Assembly: GCA_038373885.1 (NCBI GenBank)
Contig: JAWZYV010012338.1
Span: 62,001-126,000, forward strand
Length of the DNA: 64,000 nucleotides
Origin: Cheiracanthium punctorium
Lineage: Eukaryota; Arthropoda; Arachnida; Araneae; Cheiracanthiidae
Reading direction: 5' to 3'
In this document: positions 36,022-48,157 of the stretch, piece by piece
Layout: the number at the start of each line of letters is the position of its first letter
How positions within the stretch are numbered: position 1 is the first letter of the stretch
The notes under the pieces: model-generated
Told to the model about the DNA's origin: nothing
The model's database searches: none
Seen by the model: the letters and a program-made list of their open reading frames with translations, nothing else
Program-made: the position numbers and the translations under genes

Positions 36022-37599
36022 GGAGACCATTCAAACTAAAACTATAAAAGTGGTGGTTTGACTTCATTTCCAAATTTATGTGAAGATATGTCACTTGAGT
36101 TTCATAAAGTACATTGTTCCTTTTTTCATTCGATTGGTGCATCAGTTATTACAAGTAATTGACATATTTAATCGGATTTCTGTAAATAGTACCAGTTTCG
36201 GAAACTTTCATTTCAGTCGAATAAACTTTCCGCATATTTTGTTGAATGTTTGTTGTGCATGCAGTGACTTTTACTATGCCTTCCAAGACCAGGAATGCGA
36301 TTTTTAAATAAAATGATTAGAAATTTTTGAATTCCTTTTCGTTTTTAATTCCTTTCACTGTAAGCATTTAACATTTTCTTTCAAAATATTTTCACTCCAC
36401 AAAGAAATTATTTAACTAGAATTTTCTCTAACCTTCAAGATGTGCTCTCTTAATGCTATTAAGCAATTTTCATTATTTTAATTAAAGAAAGATATCAGTT
36501 TATTTTCCAGCGGGTGATATGAAAAATTATTTCGCTTTTCACCTTTAATGAATAGACTGCAAGCTTATAAGCTCGGATTCACATCTCAAAAAGTTAGTTT
36601 TTTCATTCCTGTTTATTTGTGGAGTCGGGGATAAGGGAATTCTACATATTTTTCACTGAAGTACGCAATATCGTTTTCTCAACTGAGAAAGAAACAAAAA
36701 AATTACAGTCCTGAAGTAATTAAAATCTTCAAATCAACATTATTCAAGAATAGTCGATCAGGCTCCCTCTGCTCACTTCTAGTGATACAGAGATTTTAAA
36801 ATTTCATGGAAAGCATCATTTTTTCAGACGTTTCAGTATAGTTTGGAATTTTTTAAAAGGCTACGTTTCGAATATATTGCAATATTTCAAGTGATTTTTG
36901 CGTATTCTTTATTAATACTCTTTCATCACAATGGAGGCGTAGCCGTAGTTGGGGAAATAGGTTTTGTTCTCGCCCTCCACAAGCTACCTTAGATCATACA
37001 TTCAATGACTAGTTATGAGACAAAATTGAACTAACAAATCGTTGATGTGAAAAGAGAAAATGTTTGAGTATTTATACCCTTCTCAGCAAAATAATTACTT
37101 CAAATCTTCGAAATTCTAATCTTAGAACCATGTACCGCTTATAAGCTTGGATTTACACCTAAAAAAAAAAAAAGGAATTTTAGTTTTTCTCATACCTCTG
37201 TTAATTTTGCGGAGTCGAGACTCAGCGAATTTCACATCTTTCCACAGAGGCACACAACATCATTTTCTCAACAAAGACAAAAAATTTATAGTCATGAATT
37301 AATTTAAATCTTCTAGCCAACATTATTCAATACTCGATAAAGCTCCACCCTCTGTTCACACTTGGCGATGCAAAGATTTTTAAATTTCATTCCATGCAAA
37401 AACTTTTTAAATGTTTCGCTGTACTTTGAAATGTTTAAAAAAGCTGAGTTTAAAATATATTTCAATATTTCAAATGACTTTTGCGTATCCTTTTAGAATT
37501 TAAAATCATGGTTCTATCTGAAAAATCATACCAATAAAAGTAACCTTTTTTCCTTATATGTAAATAATTTTGCTTATAGAAAACGCCATTTCAACGAAT

Positions 37600-37603
37600 A
37601 TGT

Positions 37604-37637
<34 letters not shown>
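37600..37637. repeat. Long poly-T tract
   Basis: An almost unbroken run of T inside the left arm, next to a poly-A at 37673-37687. The right arm has only short equivalents (45827-45836), so it is a length-variable site between arms. Confidence 0.85.
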
Positions 37638-37638
<1 letters not shown>

Positions 37639-40600
37639 TTAAGAAATTTCTTATAGTGGGCATAAAAGGATTAAAAAAAAAAAAAAATTAACAAATTGTT
37701 CGTGTAGAAAGAGAAAATGTCAAAGTTTTATATCCTTCTTAGAAAAGCAATCATGTTGGGTCTTCGAAATTCTAATCCTTGAGCCACAAACGGCTTATAA
37801 GCTTATAAGCTTTGATTCGCATCTCAAAAAGGTATTGAGTTTTCTCATCCATCAGTTTATATGCAGAGACTAGTGAATTCCACATGCTTTCCACAGAAGC
37901 ATATAATATCGTTTTCTCATCTAAGAAAGAAAGAAAGAAAAAAGTATCAGACCCGAAGAAATTTAAATTTTCTAGCCATCATTATACTAGACAAGGCCTT
38001 TTGCCAACATTTACCGATGCGAGTTTTTCATATTTCATTCCATGCAAACTTTTTCAAATGGTCATGGTACTCAGGAATTTCAAAAAAGCTGCATTTCGAA
38101 CGTATTTCATTATTTCAAATGACTTTTGCTTATCTTTTATATACTTCTCTGAAGACTGCGTTCATGACAACAGAGGCGTAGCCAAAGGTGGGGACAGAGC
38201 GGAAAACGCAAAAAAAAAAAAACACTCAGAATACTTTATTGTGGGGACAGAGGTTTTGTTCCTGCCCTCAAGCTATATCTTATAAGACTTTCAGTAGTTA
38301 TCGTCCTTGCGGAAGGAGGAAATTTCTAAGTATTTATCCGCTTTTTAGAAAAATAATCACTGCATGTCTTTGACCAGGGCCTCTGGGAAACCTCCTCTGT
38401 ACGGAGGCGGAACCAGAAGTCCCTCCCTTACTCTCCAGTGGACTCGGACACTTGATGTTTTCACTCCTACTTAATACAGCTGTTCTGAGTGTAATTGAGG
38501 GCACAGCGCTCGGGCACTACGGAAACCAAATTCGGAGCAGAGGGGATGTCTGAAATTTTAATCTCAGAGCCACGGGGGCAGGTCTAACGAGAGAAATTTT
38601 ATAAGGCAAGACGAAGATTTACTCTTCCCGTTCGTAAAGCGCAAAAGTTTCGAAAAAACAGGTGGAGAGAGAAGAGCTTTTTTGTAAAACTGCAATTTTT
38701 ATTGATTTTTAACGTAAAATACTAAAAGGACAAGGGAAGTTTTTCTCATAATGGTAATTTCAATTAATCGTCGAAGGCTGAAAATGAATATTAATGTGCA
38801 AAACGCGGTATTAACATTTCTGCCACCTAAATCATTTTAGAAGTATATTTTCACAATTAAGTCCTTTTTTTTTTGTTGTTGTTGTTTGTTTGTTTTTTCA
38901 ATTACAAATCTATAAATGAGATTCCTAACACATTCTGAAAAGTTCATGGACACACTTTAGCGGAACACAAATCCATTCTAGCTCATACGTGCCTCGTCTG
39001 ATAGCCCCTCCTCCGTCCCCTCCCTCTCGCAAGGCCTTCACGACGGCTTATAAGCTTAGATTTACATTACATCTCAAAATGGAAATGACTCATCTCTCTG
39101 TTCATTTGCGGAGGCAGGTCTTAGTGAATTAAACGTACACAGAAAACACAATATCATTCACTAAACTAAGAAAGAAAGAAAAAAATTATTGTTACGAAAT
39201 TTATTTGTTGCTTTAGTACATACCTTCCATGTCCTGGAATCAGAGACATAGCCAGTGGATGTCGGGCAATCCCACGAAATTTCGGAATTTTTGTTAATTG
39301 GATGTCAATAAATCAGGGATTTTTGCTAGAAATTCTACCTTTTTCACCTTTTGGGATACCCCGAAATGTTTTGTCGCTACGTCCCTGTATGGAATATATA
39401 TGAAGTCCACAAAATTTATGTCTTCTAGGGAACATTATTAAAGAATACTGGATTGTGCTCCATCTTCTACTCACTCTCAGCAATGCAGAGATTTGAAATC
39501 CAATCGATACAAAAAAAAAAAAGTTCAAATGGTTCGGCGTAGTTGGAATTTATATATTTAGAAACAAAAAAAAAAGCTGCATTTCAATTATGTTTCATCA
39601 GCATTTCAAATGACTTTTGTGTCCCCTTTATTAATATGTCTTTTCTCAAACACTTTGCTTTTATGACTACTGAGTTGTACCCAAAGGTAGGGAAACAGGT
39701 TTTGTTCCCGCCCTTCTCAAGCTATTTGCGATCAGATACTCAATGAATTAAAAAAAAAAAAAAAAAAAATGAACATACAAATCGCTCGTGTGGGAAGAAA
39801 AATTCCAAGTATTTTATCCTTCTCAGAAAAAGGATTACTTGAAGTCTTCGAAATTCCATTCTCAGAACCGCAGACAATTTATAAGCTTGGATTCACATCT
39901 CAAAGGTAGTGAGTTTTCTCATCCCACTGTTTATTTGCGATGTCCGGGATAAGTCAATTCCACATACTTTGGAACCAAATAATATGGTTTTCTCATCTAA
40001 GAAAGAAAGGAAAAAGTTACTTCGGCGAACTCTAATTGTCGCTTTTGTGCATGCCTTCGATTTTCTGGAATCAGGGGCCCAGGCGGTAGGAGCCGGGAAC
40101 CCCCGAAATTTTTGTATTTCTCTTATTGGACGAGAATAAATCAAGCATATTTGTGAGAAAATCTTCCTTTTCACATTTTAAGCACACTCCGAATTTTTTT
40201 TTTCTCACTATTTCCTTGCCTGAATTATGTATCGTCCCCCAAATTAAAATCTTCTAGCTAACATTATTCAAGAATACTCTGTAAAACTCCTTCCTCTGCT
40301 CACTCTTAGCTATGCAAATTTCATTCCATGCAAAATTTTTTCAAATGCTCAGGGTTCTTTGAAATTTTTAAAAAGTTGGGTTTCAAATATATTTTTATAT
40401 TTCAAATGGCTTTTGCGTATCTTTAATAGCATGTCTTTCCTGAACACTGCTCTCATGATAACGGAGGCGTAGCCGAAGGTGTGGAAAAAGATTTTGTTCC
40501 GTCCTTCCAGAAGACTTCTCGCATCAGACAATCAATAGTCCAAAGAAAAAAAAAAATGAACAAGCAAATCGTACGTAATGAAACAGAAAATGTCTACGTA

Positions 40601-41322
40601 TTTATACCGTTCTCGGAAAAAGAATGACTTCAAGCTTTCGAAATGCATCTCAAAACCAAGGACGGCCTATAAAATTGGCTTCACATCTCAAAAAGGTAAT
40701 GAGTTTTCTCATGCCTTTGTTTATTGGAATCATATAACTTATTTTACTGTTGAAAATGCTTTTCAGCTTAAGAATAAGGTCAACTTTTTCTGAACAAAAT
40801 CTACTCTTCAAAAATTGATAGGTTTGGCAAATAGTTACAAATGAAATAGATTTTTTGGGCGGATTCGTACCGTTTAAACTCCTGTTTTGTATACACCTTA
40901 CGAATAAGATGAAACATCCGAACATCGTTTTCAGAGGGAAAAAAAATTACAAATCGGAACTACATGATGCCTAATGTTCTGTTAAAAAAAAAGTATTTTT
41001 TACCAATTGAATTGTATATATAAATATATATATATATATCCGACTGTATGATGAATTATCAAAGCAAGTTAAATAATAACGATTTTTTTTTTTTTTCTAT
41101 TACCGTCTGCATATTTTGTGAACATAATTTAGTGAAACTCGTGCTATGCATCGTCAATGATACTCTTTTAACATACAGGATTAACTAAATCTGATAATTT
41201 TGATACATAACTATATTTTTGATTCATAAAAAAAATTACCCATTTTGGCCGAAACATTTCAGTTTACGAATGAATAATCTGGAAAAATATTTTCATTTCC
41301 AACTGGATTTCTCATATACAAC

Positions 41323-41930
41323 AATTCATAATAATACTTGTTTATGTATATAAATAATTATCTAACTGATCGAGAGTTCGCGTTCTAAAACACCAATAAT
41401 TTTTCTTAATTAAAATGTGAATAATTAAACCTCTTGTATCATAGACATGCCACAGGGAGCTGACATCCCGCCATTTCGAGAACAGCTGCACCAGTAAAGC
41501 GGCTTATTAAATGTAGTCATTCATTAGACAGGCGAACGAAATGGCACGGTGTCAGCCTTCTTTCCCATTTCAGCAAATAATATGTGTTTCACCAATTTTT
41601 GATTCAAGGCACAGGGTCGGATCCAGAAATGACTCAAGGAGGGGGCGATTTTGTACCTGCACAGGGGGGGGAGGGTGTAGAATGCGCAAAATCATTTTAT
41701 AATTAATTAATATAATCAATTATACAAATTAGTGTAATTCATTATTTAATTGATAAAATCTATTTATGAGCGATGATTAAAAAGGACATGGATTAGTACC
41801 CGCAATACACCCCTTAGAAAAAAGCTACATAATTTTCATTATACTTTCATAATATATTTTAACAGATTTTTGGACTTCGCCCAGGAGGGGGCGATCGCCC
41901 CCACCGCCCTCCCCTTGGATCCCCGCCTGA
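41323..41930. other. Palindrome spacer: segment A plus MITE
   Basis: 41323-41611 is the inverted counterpart of 29735-30033 and joins the left arm without any MITE at the junction (CTCATATACAACAATTCAT), i.e. an empty site. It is followed by the MITE at 41612. So the spacer is made of sequence also found outside the palindrome, not of unrelated DNA. Confidence 0.8.
41612..41929 (+). mobile_element. hAT MITE (CAGGGGCGGATCC family) at palindrome centre
   Basis: The ends are CAGGGTCGGATCCAG and GGATCCCCGCCTG. The left flank TCAAGGCA does not match the right flank AGTTGTAT. The right flank equals the left flank of the copy at 30042. Same orientation as that copy. Confidence 0.85.
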
Positions 41931-42232
41931 GTTGTATATGAGAAATCCATTTGGAAATGAAAATATTTTTCCAGATTATTCATTCGTAAACTGAAATGTT
42001 TCGGCCAAAATGGGTAATTTTTTTTTATAAATCAAACATATTGTTATGTATTAAAATTATCAGATTTAGTTTATCCTGTATGTTAAAAGAGTATCATTCA
42101 CGATGCATAGCACAAGTTTCACTAAATTATGTTCACAAAATATGCAGACGGTATTAGAAAAATTAAAAAAAATCGGCATTATTTAACTTGCTTTGATAAT
42201 TCATCATACAGTTGGATATATATATTTTTATA

Positions 42233-42860
42233 TACAATTCAATTGGTAAAAAATACTTTTTAACAGAACATTAGGCATGATGTAGTTCCGATTTGTAATT
42301 ATTTTCTCTCTAAAAACGATGTTCGGATGTGCCATCTTATTCGGTAGGTGTGTACAAAGGAGGAGTTTACACGGTACGAATCCGCGCAAAAAATCTATTT
42401 CATTTGTAACTATTTGTCAAACCTATCAATTTTTGAAGAGCAGATTTTGTTCAGAAAAAGCTGACCTTATTCTTAAGCTGAAAAGCATTTTCAACAGTAA
42501 AATAAGTTATATGATTCCAATCGGGCTGGGGGGTGGGGGATTTATATATACAATTCAATTGGTAAAAAATACTTTTTAACAGAACATTAGGCATGATGTA
42601 GTTCGATTTGAAATTTTTTTCTCTCTGAAAACGATGTTCGGACGTGTCATCTTATTCGGTAGGTGTGTACAAAGGAGGAGTTTACACGGTACGAATCCGC
42701 CCAAAAAATCTATTTCATTTGTAACTATTTGCGAAACCTATCAATTTTTGAAGAGTAGATTTTGTTCAGAAAGAGCTGACGTTATTCTTAAGCTGAAAAG
42801 CATTTTCAACAGTAAAATAAGTTATATGATTCCAATAAACAAAGGCATGAGAAAACTCTT
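42233..42860. repeat. ~315-bp tandem duplication, right arm only
   Basis: TATATACAATTCAATTGGTA...ATGTTCGGA...CTTATTCGGTAGGTGTGTAC...ATGATTCCAAT occurs twice (starting near 42233 and 42545). The left arm has a single copy (40720-41015, inverted). A GGGCTGGGGGGTGGGGG junction lies between the units. Confidence 0.85.
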
Positions 42861-45800
42861 ACGTTTTTGAGATGTGAAGCCAATTTTATAGGCCGTCCTT
42901 GGTTTTGAGATGCATTTCGAAGGCTTGAAGTCATTCTTTTTCCGAGAATGGTATAAATACGGAGACATTTTCTGTTTCCGTTCGTAGGATTTGCTTGTTC
43001 AATTTTTTTTTTTTTTTTTTTTTAGACTATTGATTGCCTGATGCGAGAAGTCTTCTGGAAGGAGGAAACGAAATCTTTTTCCACACCTTCGGCTACGCCT
43101 CCCGTTATCATGAGAGCAGTGTTCAGGAAAGACATGCTATTAAAGATACGCAAAAGCCATTTGAAGTATAAAAATATATTTGAAACCCAACTTTTTAAAA
43201 AATTTCAAAGGACCCTGAGCATTTGAAAAATTTTTGCATGGAATGAAATTTGCATAGCTAAGAGTGAGCAGAGGAAGGAGTTTTACAGAGTATTCTTGAA
43301 TAATGTTAGCTAGATTTTGATTTGGGGGACGATATATATTTCAGGCAAGGAAATAGTAAGAAAAAAATTTCGGAGTGTGCTTTAAATGTGAAAAGGAAGA
43401 TTTTCTCACAGATATGCTTGATTTATTCTCGTCCAATAAGAGAAATACCAAATTTCTCTTATTGGATGGGGTTCCCGGCTCCAATAAGAGAAATTGGAGC
43501 CGGGTACCCGGCTCCTACCGGCTACGCCCCTGATTCCAGAAAATCGAAGGCATGCACAAAAGCGACAATCGCCGAAGTAACTTTTTCCTTTCTTTCTTAG
43601 ATGAGAAGCCGATATTATTTGGTTCCAAAGTACTATATGGAATTCACTTATCCCGGACTTTGCAAATAAACAGTGGGATGAGAAAACTCACTACCTTCGG
43701 GATGTGAATCCAAGCTTATAAATTGTCCGCGGTTCTGAGAATAGAATTTCGAAGACTTGAACTAATCATTTTTCTGAGACTTTGAATTTTTCTTCCCACA
43801 CGGACGATTTGTATGTTCAATTTTTTTTTTTTTAAATCCATTGAGTATCTGATCCCAAATAGCTTGAGAAGGGCGGGAACAAAACCAGTTTCCCTACCTT
43901 TGATTACACCTATCAATAGTCATAAAAGCGAAGTGTTTGAGAAAAGGCATATTAATAAAGGAGGCACAAAAGTCATTTGAAATACTAAAACATTATTGAA
44001 ATACAGCTTTTTTTTTTTTTTTTTTTGTATCGATTGGATTTCAAATCTCTGCATAGCTGAGAGTGAGCAGAAGGTGGAGCACTATCCAGTATTCTTGAAT
44101 AATGTTCCCTAGAAGACATAAATTTTGGGGACTTCATACATATTCCAGGCAGGGACGTAGCGACAAAAAAATTCGGGGTATGCCCAAAAGGTGAAAAAGG
44201 TAGAATTTCTAGCAAAAATCCTTGATTTATTGACATCCAATTAACAAAAAATCCGAAAACTCGTGGGACTGCCCGACATCCCACTGGCTATGTCTCTGAT
44301 TCCAGGACATGGAAGGTATGCACTAAAGCAACAAATAAATTTCGTAACAATAATTTTTTTTCTTTCTCTCTTAGTTTAGTGAATGATATTGTGCTTTCTG
44401 TGTACGTTTAATTCACTAAGCCCTGCCTCCACAAATGAACAGAGAGATGAGTCATTTCCATTTTGAGATGTAAATCTTAGCTTATAAGCCGTCGTGAAGG
44501 CCTAGCGAGAGGGAGGGGACGGGGGGGGGCTATCAGACGAGGCACCGCCCCTGAGCACGTATGAGCTAGAATGGACTTGTGTTCAGCTAAAGTGTGTCCA
44601 TGACTTTTTCAGAATGTGTTACGAATCTCATTTATAGATCTGTAATTGAAAAAACAAACAAACAACAACAACAAAAAAAGGGCTTAATTGTGAAAATATA
44701 CTTCTAAAATGATTTAGATGGCAGAAATGTTAATACCGCGTTTTGTATATTAGTATTCATTTTCAGCCTTCGACGATTAATTGAAATTACCATTATGAGA
44801 AAACTTCCCTTTTCCTTTTAGTATTTTACGTTAAAAATCAATAAAAATTGCAGATTTACAAAAAAGCTCTTCTCTCCCCACCTGTTTTTTCCAAACATTT
44901 GCGCTTTACGAACGGGAAGAGTAAATCTTCGTCTTGCCTTATAAAATTTCTCTCGTTAGACCTGACCCCGTGGCTCTGAGATTAAAATTTCAGACATCCG
45001 CTCCGCTCCGAATTTGATTTCCGTAGTGCCCGAGCGCTGTGCCCTCAACTACACTCAGAATAGCCGTATTAAGTAGGAGTGAAAACATCAAGTGTCCCAG
45101 TCCACTGGAGAGTTAGGGAGGGACGTCTGGTTCCGCCTCTGTACAGAGGAGGTTTCCCAGAGTCCCTGGTCAAAGACATGCAGTGATTATTTTTCTAAAA
45201 AGTGGATAAATACTTAGAAATTTCCTCCTTTCGCAAGGACGATTTGTTACTTCAACTTTTTTTTTAACTACTGAAAGTCTGATACGATATTGCTTGAGGG
45301 CAGGAACAAAACCTCTGTCCCCACCTTCGGCTACGCCTCTGTTGTCATGAACGCAGTGTTCAGAGAAGTATATAAAAGATAGGCAAAAGTCATTTGAAAT
45401 AATGAAATACGTTCGAAACGCAGCTTTTTAGAAATTGCAGAGTACCATGAGCATTTGAAAAAGTTTGCATGGAATGAAATATGAAAAACTCGCATCGGTA
45501 AATGTTGGCAAAAGGCCTTGTCTAGTATAATGATGGCTGATGGCTAGAAACTTTAAATTTGTTCGGGTCTGATACTTTTTTCTTTCTTTCTTTCTTAGAT
45601 GAGAAAACGATATTACATGCTTCTGTGGAAAGCATGTGGAATTCACTAGTCTCTGCAAATCAACTGATGGATGAGAAAACTCAATACCTTTTTGAGATGC
45701 GAATCAAAGCTTATAAGCCGTTTGTGGCTCAAAGATTAGAATTTTGAAGACCCAACATGATTGCTTTTCTAAGAAGGATATAAAGTCTTAGACATTTTCT

Positions 45801-47453
45801 CTTTCTACACGAACAATTTGTTAATTTTTTTTTTTAAATCCTCTTATGCCCACTATAAGAAATTTCTTAACAAAAAAAATTACACTTTCCTTGAAAAGGC
45901 GTTCTATAAGCAAATAACGTACATATAAGAAAAAAAAAAAAGTTACTTTTTTTGGTATGTTTTTTCAATGATAGAACCATGATTTTAAATTCTAAAAGGA
46001 TACGCAAAAGTCATTTGAAATATTGAAATATATTTTAAACTCAGGTTTTTTAAACATTTCAAAGTACAGCGAAACATTTGAAAAGTTTTTGCATGGAATG
46101 AAATTTAAAAATGTTTTCATCACCAAGTGTGAACAGAGGGTGGAGCCTTATCGAGTATTGAATAATGTTGGCTAGAAGATTTAAATTAATTCGTGACTAT
46201 AACTTTTTTGTCATTGTTGAGAAAATGATGTTGTGTGCCTCTGTGGAAAGATGTGAAATTCGCTGAGTCTCGACTCCGCAAAATTAACAGAGGTATGAGA
46301 AAACTAAAATTTATTTATTTTTTGAGGTGTAATTCCAAGCTTATAAGCGGTACGTGGTTCTAAGATTAGAATTTCGAAGATTTGAAGTAATTCTTTTTCT
46401 GAGAAGGATATAAATACTCAAACATTTTCTCTTTCCACATGAACGATTTGTTAGTTTAATTTTGTCTCATATCTAGTCATTGAATGTATATCTAAGGTAG
46501 CTTGTGGAGGGCGAGAACAAAACCTCTTTCCCTAACTACGGCTACGCCTCCATTGTGATGAAAGAGTTTTAATAAAGGATACGCAAAAGTCGTTTGAAAT
46601 ATTGCAATATATTCGAAACGCAGCCTTTTAAAATATTCCAAACTATACTGAATCGTCTGAAAAAGTGATGCTTTCCATGAAATTTTAAAATCTCTGTATC
46701 GCTAGAAGTGAGCAGAGGGTGGAGCCTGATCGACTATTCTTGAATAATGTTGACTTGAAGATTTTAATTACTTCAGGACTGTAATTTTTTTGTTTCTTTC
46801 TCAGTTGAGAAAACGATATTGCGTACTTCTGTGGAAAATATGTAGAATTCCCTTATCCCCCACTCCACAAATAAACAGGAATGAAAAAACTACCTTTTTG
46901 AGATGTGATGTGAATCCGAGCTTATAAGCTTGCAGTCCATTCATTAAAGGTGAAAAGCGAAATAATTTTTCATATCACCCGCTGGAAAATAAACTGATAT
47001 CTTTCTTTAATTAAAATAATGAAAAATTGCTTAATAGCATTAAGAGAGCACATCTTGAAGGTTAGAGAAAATTCTAATTAAATAATTTCTTTGTGGAGTG
47101 AAAATATTTTGAAAGACGATGTTAAATGCTTACAGTGAAAGGAATTAAAAAATTCTAATCGTTTTATTTAAAAATCGCGTTCCTGGTCTTGGAAGGCATA
47201 GTAAAAGTCACTGCATGCACAACAAACATTCAACAAAATATGCGGAAAGTTTATTCGACTGAAATGAAAGTTTCCGAAACTGGTACTATTTACAGAAATC
47301 CGATTAAATATGTCAATTACTTGTAATAACTGATGCACCAATCGAATGAAAAAAGGAACAATGTACTTTATGAAACTCAAGTGACATATCTTCACATAAA
47401 TTTGGAAATGAAGTCAAACCACCACTTTTATAGTTTTAGTTTGAATGGTCTCC

Positions 47454-47461
47454 TATAAATA
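47454..47461 (+). promoter_or_regulatory. TATA box of U6, right copy
   Basis: TATAAATA 30 bp upstream of the U6 start, identical to the other copy. Confidence 0.75.
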
Positions 47462-47483
47462 ATCGTATTGCCACTTAATAAGT

Positions 47484-47500
47484 GTACTCGCTTCGGCAGT

Positions 47501-47540
<40 letters not shown>

Positions 47541-47591
47541 GGCCCCTGCGCAAGGATGACACGCAAAATCGTGAAGCGTTCCACATTTTTT
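47484..47591 (+). ncRNA. U6 spliceosomal snRNA, right-arm copy
   Basis: Same sequence as the left-arm gene: GTACTCGCTTCGGCAGTACA 5' stem-loop, ACAGAGA box, TTAGCATGGCCCCTGCGCAA, GACACGCAAAATCGTGAAGC and terminal T-run. It keeps the compensatory GTAC/GTAC stem and the GCAAAATCGTG form, where GCAAATTCGTG is more usual. About 320 bp of 5' flank is nearly identical between copies (2-4 differences seen). The two genes lie 11.5 kb apart in inverted orientation, each transcribed outward, away from the palindrome centre. Probably functional. Confidence 0.95.
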
Positions 47592-48157
47592 AATGTTTTT
47601 AAGTTACTCGTAATTTGAGAAAGTGTCAGGGGAGACAGCAAGCCAACAAAAAGAAGAAAATATGAATATATTAGTTTGTTAGTTTACCAGATAGAACCTG
47701 CCTGTCCAACGAAAAACTGAAAGCCACATCGAAATTAATTTTTAATGGTAAGGATAGGGATTGTGTAAATTTTCAGCAGTCGTTTTCGTCTTTAAATTTA
47801 TGGAGTATTTATAAAGAACTAAAAGTATTAACACGTGCACTTAACTACTTCTCAGTGAAATGTTTACAGTATAGCGTTAAAAAAATTTCATTTTGCAGCT
47901 GTTTAAGATATTTTTAAATTTTTCGAAATTACAATGAATATAATTGAATACCAACATAATTAAGCTATTATAATTAAAGAAAAATCTAATGTTTAGTATT
48001 AATCAAAGAATAAATCAAATAATCAATAACATAACATTTACATATTAAATTAAATTTTGAGTATTTGAAGTGACCATTTTTTCTGAGTGGAAAATCAGGA
48101 CATTTCTAAGCCACAGAATTGGGAGGGGTAAAAGTTGGTTGGTTGGTTGTGTGCGAT

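Larger units (their letters stand above)
30042..41322 (+). repeat. Left arm of giant palindrome
   Basis: Inverted homologue of 41931-50804. Excluding the LINE at 31407-35779, the arm is about 6.9 kb. Inner end CTCATATACAAC (41311-41322) pairs with GTTGTATATGAG (41931-41942). It contains a U6 gene and about six degenerate 0.6-1.2-kb units recognised by TTATAAGCTTGGATTCACAT (near 36563, 37137, 37795, 39048, 39880, 40668). Several units also carry GAGGCGTAGCC. No protein gene recognised. Confidence 0.88.

Noticed and set aside
36080..36307. 75-codon plus-strand open frame, also present (one residue different) at 47168-47395 on the minus strand
   Set aside because: It is duplicated only because it lies in the palindrome arms, overlaps the U6 5' flank, and has no recognisable motif or splice context. 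Conservation is explained by the DNA-level identity around U6.
42319..42870. Two similar 80-residue frames (MFGCAILFGRC.., MFGRVILFGRC..) as a small gene family
   Set aside because: They arise from the 315-bp tandem duplication and the arm repeat; the frame in the left arm runs on the opposite strand of the same DNA. No coding signature.
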